Shown in pieces: positions 41,961 to 50,419 of a stretch of 64,000 nucleotides of DNA (its first letter is position 1; every line of letters starts with the position of its first letter). The translations under genes were made by a program, and so were the position numbers. The DNA is taken from positions 3,024,888-3,088,887 of the forward strand of contig CAXXTQ010000001.1 of NCBI GenBank assembly GCA_963665005.2, read 5' to 3'. The notes under the pieces are model-generated. The model saw only the letters and a program-made list of their open reading frames with translations, ran no database searches and was not told the DNA's origin. The stretch is from G963665005 sp963665005 (GTDB taxonomy: Bacteria; Bacillota; Clostridia; Christensenellales; SZUA-584).

Positions 41961-42653
41961 TTAATATTCTATCAATATACCGATTTCTTTCGCCCTTTCG
42001 TCTGCGAGCTGCGTCACGATCGCTCCTTTTTTAACCCTAATGCTCAAAACTCCATTTTTGTGTGCTTCCCTGATATCTTCTTCCGTCACCAAATCTTTAA
42101 TTTCACTCTGTATGTTTTTTTGTTTAATTTGTACCACCTTGAACCCTGCTTTCTCCAACATTTGTATATCGTCTACCAAACTCGCTAAAGCGTTGCTATG
42201 ATTGTACTTCTGTGTTTCAAAATCAAGCAGTACCGTTACCTCTTTGCCCCATAGCATCGGCCTGATGCACAGCATCGCTTCATACATACTGTCATCTCCA
42301 TTTGCAACCGCTTTAATAAGTGAAAGCGGCGGTGTCACTATTACAATATCCTTATATTTATTTAATTCCGTCGCAAGCTTTCTTTTGTCCTCCGTCGTTT
42401 CTATCCTTTTTTGTATAAATCCATCGCAGTTAAGATACGCTTTCTCAAACATCGTACAAGTCACGCTGCCGCTCTTTCCCTTTAGGTATCTGACCACGCC
42501 TGCCTGATCAAAAACATAGCTTGGCAATACGGCAAGTGTACCCTGGCTCTGCGTCGCATCTGCTTTAAGCTTTTGTAGAACCTCCTCAGTAACCGTTTGT
42601 ATTAGGTTTTTTATGTTAATTCCGTTGTCAGACATATCCTTTATCCGATTCAC
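41961..42653 (-). CDS. BMC-associated hypothetical protein (TIGR02536-like)
   Basis: A 230-residue protein of a family found only in BMC operons and often labelled ethanolamine utilization hypothetical. It starts with an encapsulation-like helix (INIKNLIQTVTEEVLQKLK), has a central alpha/beta part (VIVTPPLSLIKAVANGDDSM, AMLCIRPMLWGKEVTVLLDF) and ends with LVTEEDIREAHKNGVLSIRV plus a Lys/Gly tail. The function is unknown. The start is GTG overlapping the pduL stop; ATG 42635 is an alternative. Confidence 0.8.
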   Translation of the reverse strand: MNRIKDMSDNGINIKNLIQTVTEEVLQKLKADATQSQGTLAVLPSYVFDQAGVVRYLKGKSGSVTCTMFEKAYLNCDGFIQKRIETTEDKRKLATELNKYKDIVIVTPPLSLIKAVANGDDSMYEAMLCIRPMLWGKEVTVLLDFETQKYNHSNALASLVDDIQMLEKAGFKVVQIKQKNIQSEIKDLVTEEDIREAHKNGVLSIRVKKGAIVTQLADERAKEIGILIEY

Positions 42654-43288
42654 CTAATAATCTCTAATAGTTCCCCGCCGGTTATGCCTGCTGCGTTTGC
42701 CTCGTCCGTATCTATATGTATTTCAAGGCTATGTCCTTCACCAGAACGCACAATTACATTGCTAAATACAATCCCGCGGACTCCAGCTTTTCTAACGCTA
42801 ACGGTATCTCCGGTTTTCAGACCAAACATAAAAGCTTCCTCAGCCGATATATGAAGATGTCTTGCCGATACGATCACACCTTTTATTACGTTCACTTCGC
42901 CTTTTGGGCCGATTAGCCTGCAGCCCGACGTCCCGTCCAAATCTCCAGACATCCTTATGACCGGTTCAATACCCACTTTAAAAGAATCTGTCAAGGATAT
43001 CTCAACCTGTGTCTCTGCGCGTACCGGGCCTAGAATCCGTATATTTTCAATACGCCCTTTTTTGCCTTCCAGAGTTACAACTTCTTCGCAGGCATATTGC
43101 CCCGGCTGGTTCAGATTACGCAGTTTTATTAGCTTGTGGCCTCTGCCAAAAAGCACATCCAACTCCTCTTTGGTGACATGCGCATGTCGGTTTGATACAG
43201 CCACCGGCACGTAATAGCCGCATCCATTTGCCGCAAGGCTTTTAGCAATTTCTTTTTCTATTATCCGTTTTATTGTATTCTTTTCCAA
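42650..43288 (-). CDS. pduL: Phosphate propanoyltransferase/acetyltransferase PduL
   Basis: Zn-dependent BMC phosphotransacylase that turns acyl-CoA into acyl-phosphate and recycles CoA inside the shell. I place the start at TTG 43288 (GGGGA 8-9 bases upstream, 212 residues, the family's usual size); ATG 43336 inside the ROK gene has no ribosome binding site. The N-terminus EKNTIKRIIEKEIAKSLAAN is an encapsulation-type helix. The two PduL domains show VPVAVSNRHAHVTKEELDVL and the second Zn-His stretch VIVSARHLHISAEEA. Confidence 0.92.
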   Translation of the reverse strand: MEKNTIKRIIEKEIAKSLAANGCGYYVPVAVSNRHAHVTKEELDVLFGRGHKLIKLRNLNQPGQYACEEVVTLEGKKGRIENIRILGPVRAETQVEISLTDSFKVGIEPVIRMSGDLDGTSGCRLIGPKGEVNVIKGVIVSARHLHISAEEAFMFGLKTGDTVSVRKAGVRGIVFSNVIVRSGEGHSLEIHIDTDEANAAGITGGELLEIIR

Positions 43289-43319
43289 AAACGTTCCCCG
43301 TCTGAAATAATATCGGCTT

Positions 43320-44285
43320 TTAAGCAATTGTTTCATTTTTTGCCAATAAAATTGCGCCGTGCAATACTACTAGTTCCCCTAGTTGGCATTCGACTATTCT
43401 GTAATGTTTTTTACTTGTAATAAATTCTCTGCTCTGCGTATTCTTAAAAACCCTATCAATTAAAATATTACCTATTAAAGAAACTCCGCCACCTATAGCA
43501 ACACATTCAGGATTAAATAAAGTAATTAGATTTGCTAATGCAATGCCAATATCACGTGCAATTCTATCCAGTTCTTCAAGCGCGAATTTATCTCCCATTC
43601 TCCCAGCTTCCCCTAGCATTTTACATGTGATTTTTTCCTTGCATCCGTTGCACAGCTTTAATATAATCGAGTCTGCCGGGATGTTTTCACATTGCCTCAA
43701 CCGACTTTCTATAGCCCATCCGGAACAAAGATTTTCAAGTTTTTGTTCAGCTCCAAGATTCGAAGAAGTCCAATCAGGTATATAGGTATGACCTAAATCA
43801 CCCGCACCGCAACCTTGCCCGTCAAAAATCTCTCCGTTGATTACCAAACCGCCTCCGATTCCGCTTCCGATATTAGTATAAAAAAAATGTTTTGTGCCTT
43901 TCCCCACACCCAAGCAATACTCACCCCAGCATGCTGCATTCGAGTCATTAAAAACCTTTGTAGGCAGCTTAAAATTTGTTTCAAACCATCCCTTCAATTT
44001 AAAGCCTTCCCATCCACTTATTTGAATAGACTTTATAATCTCTCCACGTGTCGTATCAATACCTCCGCCAAATCCTACTCCTATTCCAACAATTTTGCCA
44101 TCAAACTGCACTGCCTTATTCAGTATAGTAGGGATGTTATCCGCAAGCCAATCAAGGATACCATCCGGGCCTTTTTTGATATCTACAACACCTCTTTGGT
44201 GAAAAATTATCTCACCACCTTTATTTCCAATTGCCAGTTGTAATTTTGTTCCGCCTATCTCCACGCCAAGTAAAAAATCTTCCAA
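43320..44285 (-). CDS. ROK-family sugar kinase
   Basis: A 321-residue cytoplasmic kinase. Motifs: N-terminal ATP-phosphate loop GVEIGGTKLQLAIGNKGG, VGIGVGFGGGIDTTRG, catalytic Asp in VFNDSNAACWGEY, NIGSGIGGGLVINGEIF and the late CVAIGGGVSLIG. The usual Zn motif (CxCGxxGC) is replaced by a different Cys pattern (CNGCKEKITC). Lying between deoC2 and pduL, it probably phosphorylates a sugar (possibly a deoxypentose) feeding the aldolase. No encapsulation helix is present. Confidence 0.85.
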   Translation of the reverse strand: MEDFLLGVEIGGTKLQLAIGNKGGEIIFHQRGVVDIKKGPDGILDWLADNIPTILNKAVQFDGKIVGIGVGFGGGIDTTRGEIIKSIQISGWEGFKLKGWFETNFKLPTKVFNDSNAACWGEYCLGVGKGTKHFFYTNIGSGIGGGLVINGEIFDGQGCGAGDLGHTYIPDWTSSNLGAEQKLENLCSGWAIESRLRQCENIPADSIILKLCNGCKEKITCKMLGEAGRMGDKFALEELDRIARDIGIALANLITLFNPECVAIGGGVSLIGNILIDRVFKNTQSREFITSKKHYRIVECQLGELVVLHGAILLAKNETIA

Positions 44286-44324
44286 TCGCGGCCTCCATGA
44301 ATTTTAAGATGTATTAAAGTCCGA

Positions 44325-45128
44325 TCATTGCCCAAATCTCAATTTGGCATCTTCGATGATTTTTTTCGTACCTTTTGTCCCTATTCGCGTTACTCCTATA
44401 TCCTTCGCTTTAAGAATTGCATCAAGGTTTCCTACGCTTCCAGCCGCCTTAACCTCAACCTCGGGAGAAGAATATTCGCGCATCAGTTTAAGGTCATGCT
44501 CTGTCGCTCCTTTATATGAATATCTCCCGTCAGATTCCTTGACATAGTTATATCCTGTCGAAGTTTTTACGAATGTGACTTTCAGTTTGCTGCAAATCTG
44601 GCACAAACGAATCTTATATTTGTCTTCCGGCAGAAGATCGTTTTCAAAAATAACTTTTAATGCCACATTATGCTTTCTTGTAATTTCAACAATTGCGCCG
44701 ATTTCTTGTTCTACGTAGTTCCAGTCTTCGCTTAATACTTTCCCAATATTAACTACCATGTCCACTTCATCCGCACCATCCTGTAATACCTGCTCGGTCT
44801 CTTTTACTTTAATATCAATTGTGTTGTTACCATGAGGAAACCCGATGACGGCACAAACCATGACATCAGACCACTTTAATAATTCCTTTGACATCTTGAC
44901 GTGATAAGGTTTTACGCAAACGGAAGCGACATGGTACTGCTTAGCTATTTCACACTCTTCAATAAGTTCGCGATCTGTTAATCCCGGATGAAGCAATGAA
45001 TGGTCTATCATTTTTGCGATCGATTTTGAGGAAACGCCATAATATTTATTATCAGCAATACTTCCTTCCTTACATACCCTTTCATAAACCTCATTTGTAA
45101 TTTGTCGTACTAATTGTTCAAGATCCAT
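44325..45128 (-). CDS. deoC: Deoxyribose-phosphate aldolase with BMC-targeting peptide
   Basis: Cleaves 2-deoxyribose-5-phosphate to acetaldehyde and glyceraldehyde-3-phosphate. The 267-residue protein is about 45 longer than free DeoC because of an N-terminal amphipathic helix DLEQLVRQITNEVYERVCKE and linker, an encapsulation peptide. Catalytic residues are canonical: ADEVDMVVNIG (Asp), VTFVKTSTGYNY (Schiff-base Lys) and VEVKAAGSVGN (second Lys). It is the first gene of the BMC operon, downstream of an AraC gene and a conserved operator/promoter. This is the best candidate signature enzyme of the compartment. Confidence 0.93.
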   Translation of the reverse strand: MDLEQLVRQITNEVYERVCKEGSIADNKYYGVSSKSIAKMIDHSLLHPGLTDRELIEECEIAKQYHVASVCVKPYHVKMSKELLKWSDVMVCAVIGFPHGNNTIDIKVKETEQVLQDGADEVDMVVNIGKVLSEDWNYVEQEIGAIVEITRKHNVALKVIFENDLLPEDKYKIRLCQICSKLKVTFVKTSTGYNYVKESDGRYSYKGATEHDLKLMREYSSPEVEVKAAGSVGNLDAILKAKDIGVTRIGTKGTKKIIEDAKLRFGQ

Positions 45129-45201
45129 TCTTTATACCACCCATCTTAAAATTTTTATAATTAAAATATGTAATACTCCGCAACTTTCATTTTACGGTTG
45201 T

Positions 45202-45209
45202 ATAGTATC
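45202..45209 (-). promoter_or_regulatory. Putative activator-dependent -10 region of the deoC operon
   Basis: GATACTAT on the minus strand, 29 bases downstream of the CCGAA of the conserved operator. The same spacing is found in front of the ABC operon (54386-54393). About 67 bases of leader precede the deoC start. Confidence 0.5.
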
Positions 45210-45234
45210 ATAAAGAAATTTTGATTATATGACA

Positions 45235-45266
45235 TAACTTCGGAAGAAGTTTGCATTTGTTATGAA
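45235..45266 (-). promoter_or_regulatory. Conserved 32-bp operator, copy 1 (deoC/BMC operon)
   Basis: A 32-base block containing AACTTCGGAAGAAGTT (an inverted repeat) followed by TGCATTTGTTATGAA. It is identical at 29 of 32 positions to the block at 54419-54450, in the same orientation and the same position relative to an araC gene (just after its stop) and the next operon. It is a probable AraC-family binding site. Confidence 0.7.
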
Positions 45267-45288
45267 TTGCATTAATATCAATGGATAT

Positions 45289-46143
45289 CTATGTTTCCCC
45301 GTTGCGGAAGGACCTGGGGGAACAACCATATTTCTGCTTAAACAGCCGTGAAAAATGAGCATATGAATTAAAGCCCGATTTTTCGCATACTTCAGTAGCG
45401 GTCAGCCCGGAATTGATTAACAACACCAGAGCATTCCGTAACCTTAAATTCTGCAGATAGTTCTGGAAAGAACACCCTACCGTTTTATGAAATAATTCGC
45501 TGAAATAATTTACTGAAATATGTGACTGGCTTGCGATTTGCTCTAATGTCAAATCATCATGGAAATGATTCTGCATATAAATAAGCGACTTATATACAGG
45601 GTGTTCCTGATAATCGTGTTTTAATTTAATTTTTTTGTCATTAACCGAATTTCTTTTTCGAATAATTGTAATTAATATTTGTTCAAGCATATTAGCAAGT
45701 ATTATATTACTGAAGAGTCTGTTGTTATTATACTCATCAAAAAGTATATTAAAATTATTCTCCATTAAAAGATGATCCTGGCCTGTTATAACCGTTATAT
45801 TTTCATAATCGTTTATAAATAAATTTTGGTATATATCTCTCCTTATTATCGTTTCTGAAAGCTTTACATTATATAATTCAATAGGTTCTTCCTTAAATGC
45901 AATTATTTCATGAAAATCCCTCGGAGTTAAGAAATATAAACTGCCTTTTTCTATTTTATATTTAATCCCATTCAAGATTTGAATGCCCGCACCTGAAACA
46001 ATATACTCTAATTCACAAAATTCGTGCCAATGTATCTTGATTCTCTGATCAATCTTTTCCCTAATAATGCTCAATCTCATCGAAGGATCAATAAATCTAT
46101 TGAATTTATGCTGAAACGGTAATTCTATAATTTTTTTCCCCAT
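45289..46143 (-). CDS. AraC-family transcriptional regulator 1
   Basis: A 284-residue regulator. The N-terminal cupin-like sensor has IHWHEFCELEYIVSGAGIQI and FLTPRDFHEI (ligand pocket); the C-terminal AraC HTH pair reads HFHDDLTLEQIASQSHISVN with YFSELFHKTVGCSFQNYL and GFNSYAHFSRLFKQKYGCSP. It is about half identical to the second AraC at 54481-55347. It lies between the E2 gene and the deoC/BMC operon, whose promoter region carries the conserved operator, and probably activates it in response to a sugar. Confidence 0.93.
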   Translation of the reverse strand: MGKKIIELPFQHKFNRFIDPSMRLSIIREKIDQRIKIHWHEFCELEYIVSGAGIQILNGIKYKIEKGSLYFLTPRDFHEIIAFKEEPIELYNVKLSETIIRRDIYQNLFINDYENITVITGQDHLLMENNFNILFDEYNNNRLFSNIILANMLEQILITIIRKRNSVNDKKIKLKHDYQEHPVYKSLIYMQNHFHDDLTLEQIASQSHISVNYFSELFHKTVGCSFQNYLQNLRLRNALVLLINSGLTATEVCEKSGFNSYAHFSRLFKQKYGCSPRSFRNGET

Positions 46144-46164
46144 TACGTACCATTTCTCAATATT

Positions 46165-47394
46165 TTATATATCAATAAACAACAAATAAGGATTTTCTAA
46201 GTATTGTATTATTTTTAATAGAAACTGCGCCGCTGGGGCTCCGTCTATTACCCTGTGATCTGCAGATAAGCTTAATCCCATCATCGGCTTAGCCACAATT
46301 TGTTTTCCTTCAACAACCGCCTTATCGGCTATCCTTCCAACCCCCAGTATTGCGCTCTCAGGATGATTAATTATTGGCGTAAATGTATTGATTCCAAACA
46401 TACCAAGATTCGATACGGTAAAAGTCCCGCCGGTTATTTCTTCAGCTTTTAAAAAGCCTTTTTTTGCTTTTCCAGTTAAATCCTTTGCAATAACGGCTAT
46501 TCCCTGTATGGTATGCATGTCAGCATTGTTTATTACCGGCACAATAAGCCCATCATCAAGTGCGACAGCTATTCCTATATTTATTTCCCTGATATATTTT
46601 ATTTTATTATCGTCCAACTGCGCATTTATTTCAGGCATCTTTTTAAGCGCTTTTGCTACTGCCTTTACAATAATATCATTAAAAGATATCTTAATACCCG
46701 TTTCTTCAAATCCATTGTTTAATTGTTCTCTTAAGCCGCATATCTCTGACATGTCAGCTTCCGCCGTATAAGTTACATGTGGAGCGGTAAAAGCGCTTCT
46801 GCACATTTTTTGCGATATGGCCTTTCTCATTCCGCTCATTGCCACAATATTTTCAACTTCATTTTCCGAAGATGAATATTTTACTTCTTGAGGAATCAAC
46901 GTACCTCCGACAAATTTTTGGACGTCTTCTTTCGTTATCCTTCTGGACGGCCCTGTGCCTTTGACTTTTGTCAGATCTATATTATTTTCCTTTGCAATTT
47001 TTTTTGCTATCGGTGTCGCCAGCTTCGGTATAGCAGCCGATATACCATCACTCTGTTTGCTCGTGGCATTAATAGCAGCCGATATACCATCGTTCTGTTC
47101 GCTTAGAGTAGGTAAACCGGATGATTTTTTTGTATTAAGGTCAGCATCTTCTATTTTCTCATTCTTTCCGAATAACTTGCCAACGACTGTAGATACCTCA
47201 ACCGTCTCTCCCTCATAAACAATGATCTTCAATATCCCTTCTGCACTGCTCTGAATTATAGCTGTAGCCTTATCATATTCAAATTCAAATAAATCTTCTT
47301 CTTTTAAAACGTAGCTTCCATCTTCCTTCAACCATTTTACGATTGTACCTTCCGTCATCGTTAACCCTTGTTTCGGCAAATAAATGTATTCCAC
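46165..47394 (-). CDS. Dihydrolipoyl acyltransferase E2 of a 2-oxoacid/acetoin dehydrogenase
   Basis: A 409-residue protein: lipoyl domain (residues 1-77) with lipoylated Lys42 in FEYDKATAI; a flexible linker with a 14-residue tandem repeat (DGISAAI twice, 47031-47099); a peripheral-subunit-binding domain (TPIAKKIAKENNIDLTKVKG) near 130-165; and the catalytic domain ending in the active-site motif SADHRVIDGAPAAQFL. It hands acyl groups from E1 to CoA. Grouped with E1-beta, VOC and E1-alpha, with E3 at the far end of the locus. Confidence 0.93.
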   Translation of the reverse strand: MEYIYLPKQGLTMTEGTIVKWLKEDGSYVLKEEDLFEFEYDKATAIIQSSAEGILKIIVYEGETVEVSTVVGKLFGKNEKIEDADLNTKKSSGLPTLSEQNDGISAAINATSKQSDGISAAIPKLATPIAKKIAKENNIDLTKVKGTGPSRRITKEDVQKFVGGTLIPQEVKYSSSENEVENIVAMSGMRKAISQKMCRSAFTAPHVTYTAEADMSEICGLREQLNNGFEETGIKISFNDIIVKAVAKALKKMPEINAQLDDNKIKYIREINIGIAVALDDGLIVPVINNADMHTIQGIAVIAKDLTGKAKKGFLKAEEITGGTFTVSNLGMFGINTFTPIINHPESAILGVGRIADKAVVEGKQIVAKPMMGLSLSADHRVIDGAPAAQFLLKIIQYLENPYLLFIDI

Positions 47395-47446
47395 CCTGAC
47401 ACACTCCTTAACCCGGTAAAATAATAATCTTAAGTTTATATTCGCT

Positions 47447-48421
47447 TTATTGATTTAGTCCAATCACTGCATTGGCAATTTTATTCTCATCAGGCATATA
47501 AGCATCCTCCAGATTTGGGGCAAACGGTATGATACAATCAGGTGCGGTTACCCTTTTAATCGGTCCATCCAAATATTCAAAACATTCATCCGATATCAAC
47601 GCCGCTATCTCAGCGCCAAACCCACATGTTTTCGGGGCTTCATGTACAATAACCACCCTGTTCGTTTTCTTCACGGACTCGAATATTGTTTCTTTGTCCA
47701 GCGGTACAAGCGTCCTTATATCGATGACTTCACAGTTTATTTGCTGTTTTTTAAGAATCTGCGCAGCTTTCAGCGCTTTTTGAACCATCAATCCCCAAGT
47801 AACGATCGTTACGTCATTACCGCTTAAGCATATATTAGCTTTCCCAAGCGGAACTAAGTATTCACCTTCGGGGCATACCTCTTTTAAACTGTAGAGCACT
47901 TTATGCTCTAAAAACATTACAGGATTATCATCTCTTATCGAGCTTGCCAAAAGCCCTTTTACATCAGCGCAATTGGATGGCATTACAACTTTCAGGCCGG
48001 GGACATGCGCAAGTATTGCTTCAAGAGATTGAGAATGCTGCGCAGCGCCTCTTACTCCCGCACCATAGCTTGTTCTAAGTACCATTGGAATCTTTGCCTT
48101 ACCACCGAACATATACCTCATTTTAGAGGCCTGGTTCATTATTTCATCCAAGCATATTCCAATAAAATCACAGTACATTATCTCAACACAGGGCCTCATC
48201 CCGACCGCTGCCGCACCGACTCCTAACCCAATTATTACAGTTTCGCTTATAGGCATATTCAATACTCTTTCAGGCCCGAATTCCTGTAAAAGGTTTTTAC
48301 ATGCGCCAAATGTCCCGCCAAACTTTCCGACATCCTCACCTGCAATGAATATGCCTTTATCCCGCTTCATTTCTATTCTTAAAGCATCTCGTATCGCTTC
48401 CGCATATGTTATTTTGCTCAT
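47447..48421 (-). CDS. E1-beta subunit of a TPP-dependent 2-oxoacid/acetoin dehydrogenase
   Basis: A 324-residue transketolase-like pyrimidine-binding subunit: ITYAEAIRDALRIEMKRDKG, FIAGEDVGKFGGTFGACKNL, NMPISETVIIGLGVGAAAVG, SYGAGVRGAAQHSQSLEAIL, and IVHEAPKTCGFGAEIAALI. The GAQHSQ-type motif is present. Length and order are normal. Acetoin (AcoB) and pyruvate (PdhB) types cannot be told apart by eye. It works with the E1-alpha gene 1 kb upstream. Confidence 0.92.
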   Translation of the reverse strand: MSKITYAEAIRDALRIEMKRDKGIFIAGEDVGKFGGTFGACKNLLQEFGPERVLNMPISETVIIGLGVGAAAVGMRPCVEIMYCDFIGICLDEIMNQASKMRYMFGGKAKIPMVLRTSYGAGVRGAAQHSQSLEAILAHVPGLKVVMPSNCADVKGLLASSIRDDNPVMFLEHKVLYSLKEVCPEGEYLVPLGKANICLSGNDVTIVTWGLMVQKALKAAQILKKQQINCEVIDIRTLVPLDKETIFESVKKTNRVVIVHEAPKTCGFGAEIAALISDECFEYLDGPIKRVTAPDCIIPFAPNLEDAYMPDENKIANAVIGLNQ

Positions 48422-48463
48422 ATCTTTTGCCCCTTCTAAAATAATGATGGATCCCCAATCGCT

Positions 48464-49420
48464 TTAGTGATTTGTCGAAATCTTTATAATATGTTTGAAT
48501 TCATTTTCACAATTAAAATAGACGAACTCTTCCCCTGCACAATTGCCACTGTGTGCAATAGGTATATTCAATTTGCGAAAATGTGACAACGTTCTTTTAT
48601 AGTTGCCTGTTGTATATTCCACAAAGTAAAGTCTTTCACCGTAATTCCTCAACGTTTCTCCGAATATACTTTTTTCGTCTAACGGTTCAATCAATTCAAG
48701 TTCTACATTGGCAATCCGAGTCAAAGCTGATTTATATGCGCAATCCGATTTTTCGCCAAATATTCGCATATTATATACCGTATTTTCGTTGAACTCTGAT
48801 TTTTCCCATTGTGATACGCCAAAATTGTTTACATAGTTGTTTACCGTTTCGTCAATAGATCTTACAACTATACCAATACGTTTTACAGATTTAAGAACTG
48901 GTTCAAACAAAAAATTCATACCAATTTCCGGATAATATAAATCGTGTTTGTATTTTTCCATTTCAGGTATATTCTGATCATGGATCTCAAGCATATGCTT
49001 CATAGTACCCTGTGTATCCATATAATAGTATCCGCATATCCCCCGCCAGTTTCCGGATTGCATTATTGAAATGTTCTTCTCCTTAAAAAAGTCTTTTGTT
49101 TTCTCGCAATCCATATTAAATGCATAAGCTAGATGCTGCAGTCCCTCTCCGTTCTTTTTCAGATGACTTGCATAGAGGGTTTTATCATCCAAAGGCTGGC
49201 AAAACTCTATTTCCACTTCACCGCAGTCATAGCCGGCAAGCATCATTGAGTATTCTATCTGTTTTCCATATATGGTCATATCTTTACAACAAAAAGACCC
49301 AAATTTTACGACCCGCCAAGGGCCTAAACCTAATAAATCGGCAAATTTTTTTGCAGTTTTCATTGTATCTCTACATACAATTCCAATTTGATGTATATCC
49401 TTAAATATCGGCTCCATCAT
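48464..49420 (-). CDS. Double-VOC (glyoxalase-fold) protein
   Basis: About 318 residues made of two vicinal-oxygen-chelate modules: first IFKDIHQIGIVCRDTMKTAK with a GPWRVVKFG edge and LQHLAYAF, second VLKSVKRIGIVVRSIDETVN with SQWEKSEF. VOC proteins are metal-dependent epimerases, lyases or dioxygenases; the second half lacks several of the expected metal ligands. AAGGAG is 3-6 bases before two adjacent ATGs at 49420 and 49417, hence the start; the frame also opens at 49432, directly after the E1-alpha stop. Its position between E1-alpha and E1-beta suggests it prepares or epimerises the substrate of this complex. Confidence 0.8.
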   Translation of the reverse strand: MMEPIFKDIHQIGIVCRDTMKTAKKFADLLGLGPWRVVKFGSFCCKDMTIYGKQIEYSMMLAGYDCGEVEIEFCQPLDDKTLYASHLKKNGEGLQHLAYAFNMDCEKTKDFFKEKNISIMQSGNWRGICGYYYMDTQGTMKHMLEIHDQNIPEMEKYKHDLYYPEIGMNFLFEPVLKSVKRIGIVVRSIDETVNNYVNNFGVSQWEKSEFNENTVYNMRIFGEKSDCAYKSALTRIANVELELIEPLDEKSIFGETLRNYGERLYFVEYTTGNYKRTLSHFRKLNIPIAHSGNCAGEEFVYFNCENEFKHIIKISTNH

Positions 49421-49432
49421 ATTCTCCTTCAT

Positions 49433-50401
49433 CTATGCATATATGTCTTTTAATAAATCATCTTTATCAGGCATTGGGCTTTTTTCGGCAAAAGCTACTG
49501 CTTCAAGTATCGCCTGATCCACGTTCTTTTCAATTTCTTGTAATTCGTTTTCTGCTAAAATTTTGTTTTTTAGAATTATATTTTTAAAGGCCCCTATTGG
49601 ATCCTTTTTTAACCATTCATTATGCTCACTTTTATCCCTGTAAATAAATTGCTGAAGATCCGGATCTCCTTCGTAATGCCCCCTGTGCCGCCAAGTTTTA
49701 AATTCAAGCAATGATGGGCCTTCCCCGTCCCTTGCTTTTTTTATCGCCTCTTTTGATATTTCATAAACTTCTTCAATATTATTCCCGTTGGCTGTTATCC
49801 CTTGAATATCATAGGATTTTGCCCTTTCGGAAATATTTGTTATGTTCATTAACTCGCGCTGTGAACCAGATATGCCATAAAAGTTATTTTCACACACATA
49901 TACTATAGGCAATTTCATTGTTGATGCGAAGTTCAAACTTTCATGAAAAGTTCCGCGGTTTGAAGCCCCATCTCCAAAGAAACAAACACACACATTGCCT
50001 TTACCTTCCATTTTGCATGCATATCCTGCTCCGGCTGCTATCGGGAAGCCTGCTCCTACGATTCCATTTGAACCTAATATTCCGAGATTCAAATCACATA
50101 TATGCATCGATCCGCCTTTTCCTTTGCAATACCCTTCCTTCTTCGCAAAAAGCTCAGCCATCATATACTTTATATCTCCGCCTTTTGCAATAATATGGCC
50201 ATGTCCTCTATGCGTGCTTGTGATATAGTCGTCAGCATTCAGGTTTGCACATACCCCCGTAGCAATCGCTTCTTCCCCGATATAAACATGTACAAAACCC
50301 GGGATCTTTCCCGAAGCATAGAGTTCAGATGTCTTTTCCTCGAATTTTCTTATCAATATCATTTTTTTATAAAGGCTCAGGGCAAGTTTTTTATCTAACA
50401 A
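49433..50401 (-). CDS. E1-alpha subunit of a TPP-dependent 2-oxoacid/acetoin dehydrogenase
   Basis: About 322 residues: YKKMILIRKFEEKTSELYAS, GFVHVYIGEEAIATGVC, STHRGHGHIIAKG, GSMHICDLNLGILGSNGIVG, the TPP motif FFGDGASNRGTFHESLNFAS, and WRHRGHYEGDP. These match acetoin dehydrogenase and pyruvate dehydrogenase E1-alpha, with the short N-terminus of AcoA. I chose TTG 50401 because AGGAG lies 10 bases upstream; GTG 50419 has no ribosome binding site. First gene of the E1-alpha/VOC/E1-beta/E2 group. Confidence 0.9.
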   Translation of the reverse strand: MLDKKLALSLYKKMILIRKFEEKTSELYASGKIPGFVHVYIGEEAIATGVCANLNADDYITSTHRGHGHIIAKGGDIKYMMAELFAKKEGYCKGKGGSMHICDLNLGILGSNGIVGAGFPIAAGAGYACKMEGKGNVCVCFFGDGASNRGTFHESLNFASTMKLPIVYVCENNFYGISGSQRELMNITNISERAKSYDIQGITANGNNIEEVYEISKEAIKKARDGEGPSLLEFKTWRHRGHYEGDPDLQQFIYRDKSEHNEWLKKDPIGAFKNIILKNKILAENELQEIEKNVDQAILEAVAFAEKSPMPDKDDLLKDIYA

Positions 50402-50419
50402 AGTATGCACGCTCCTCAC

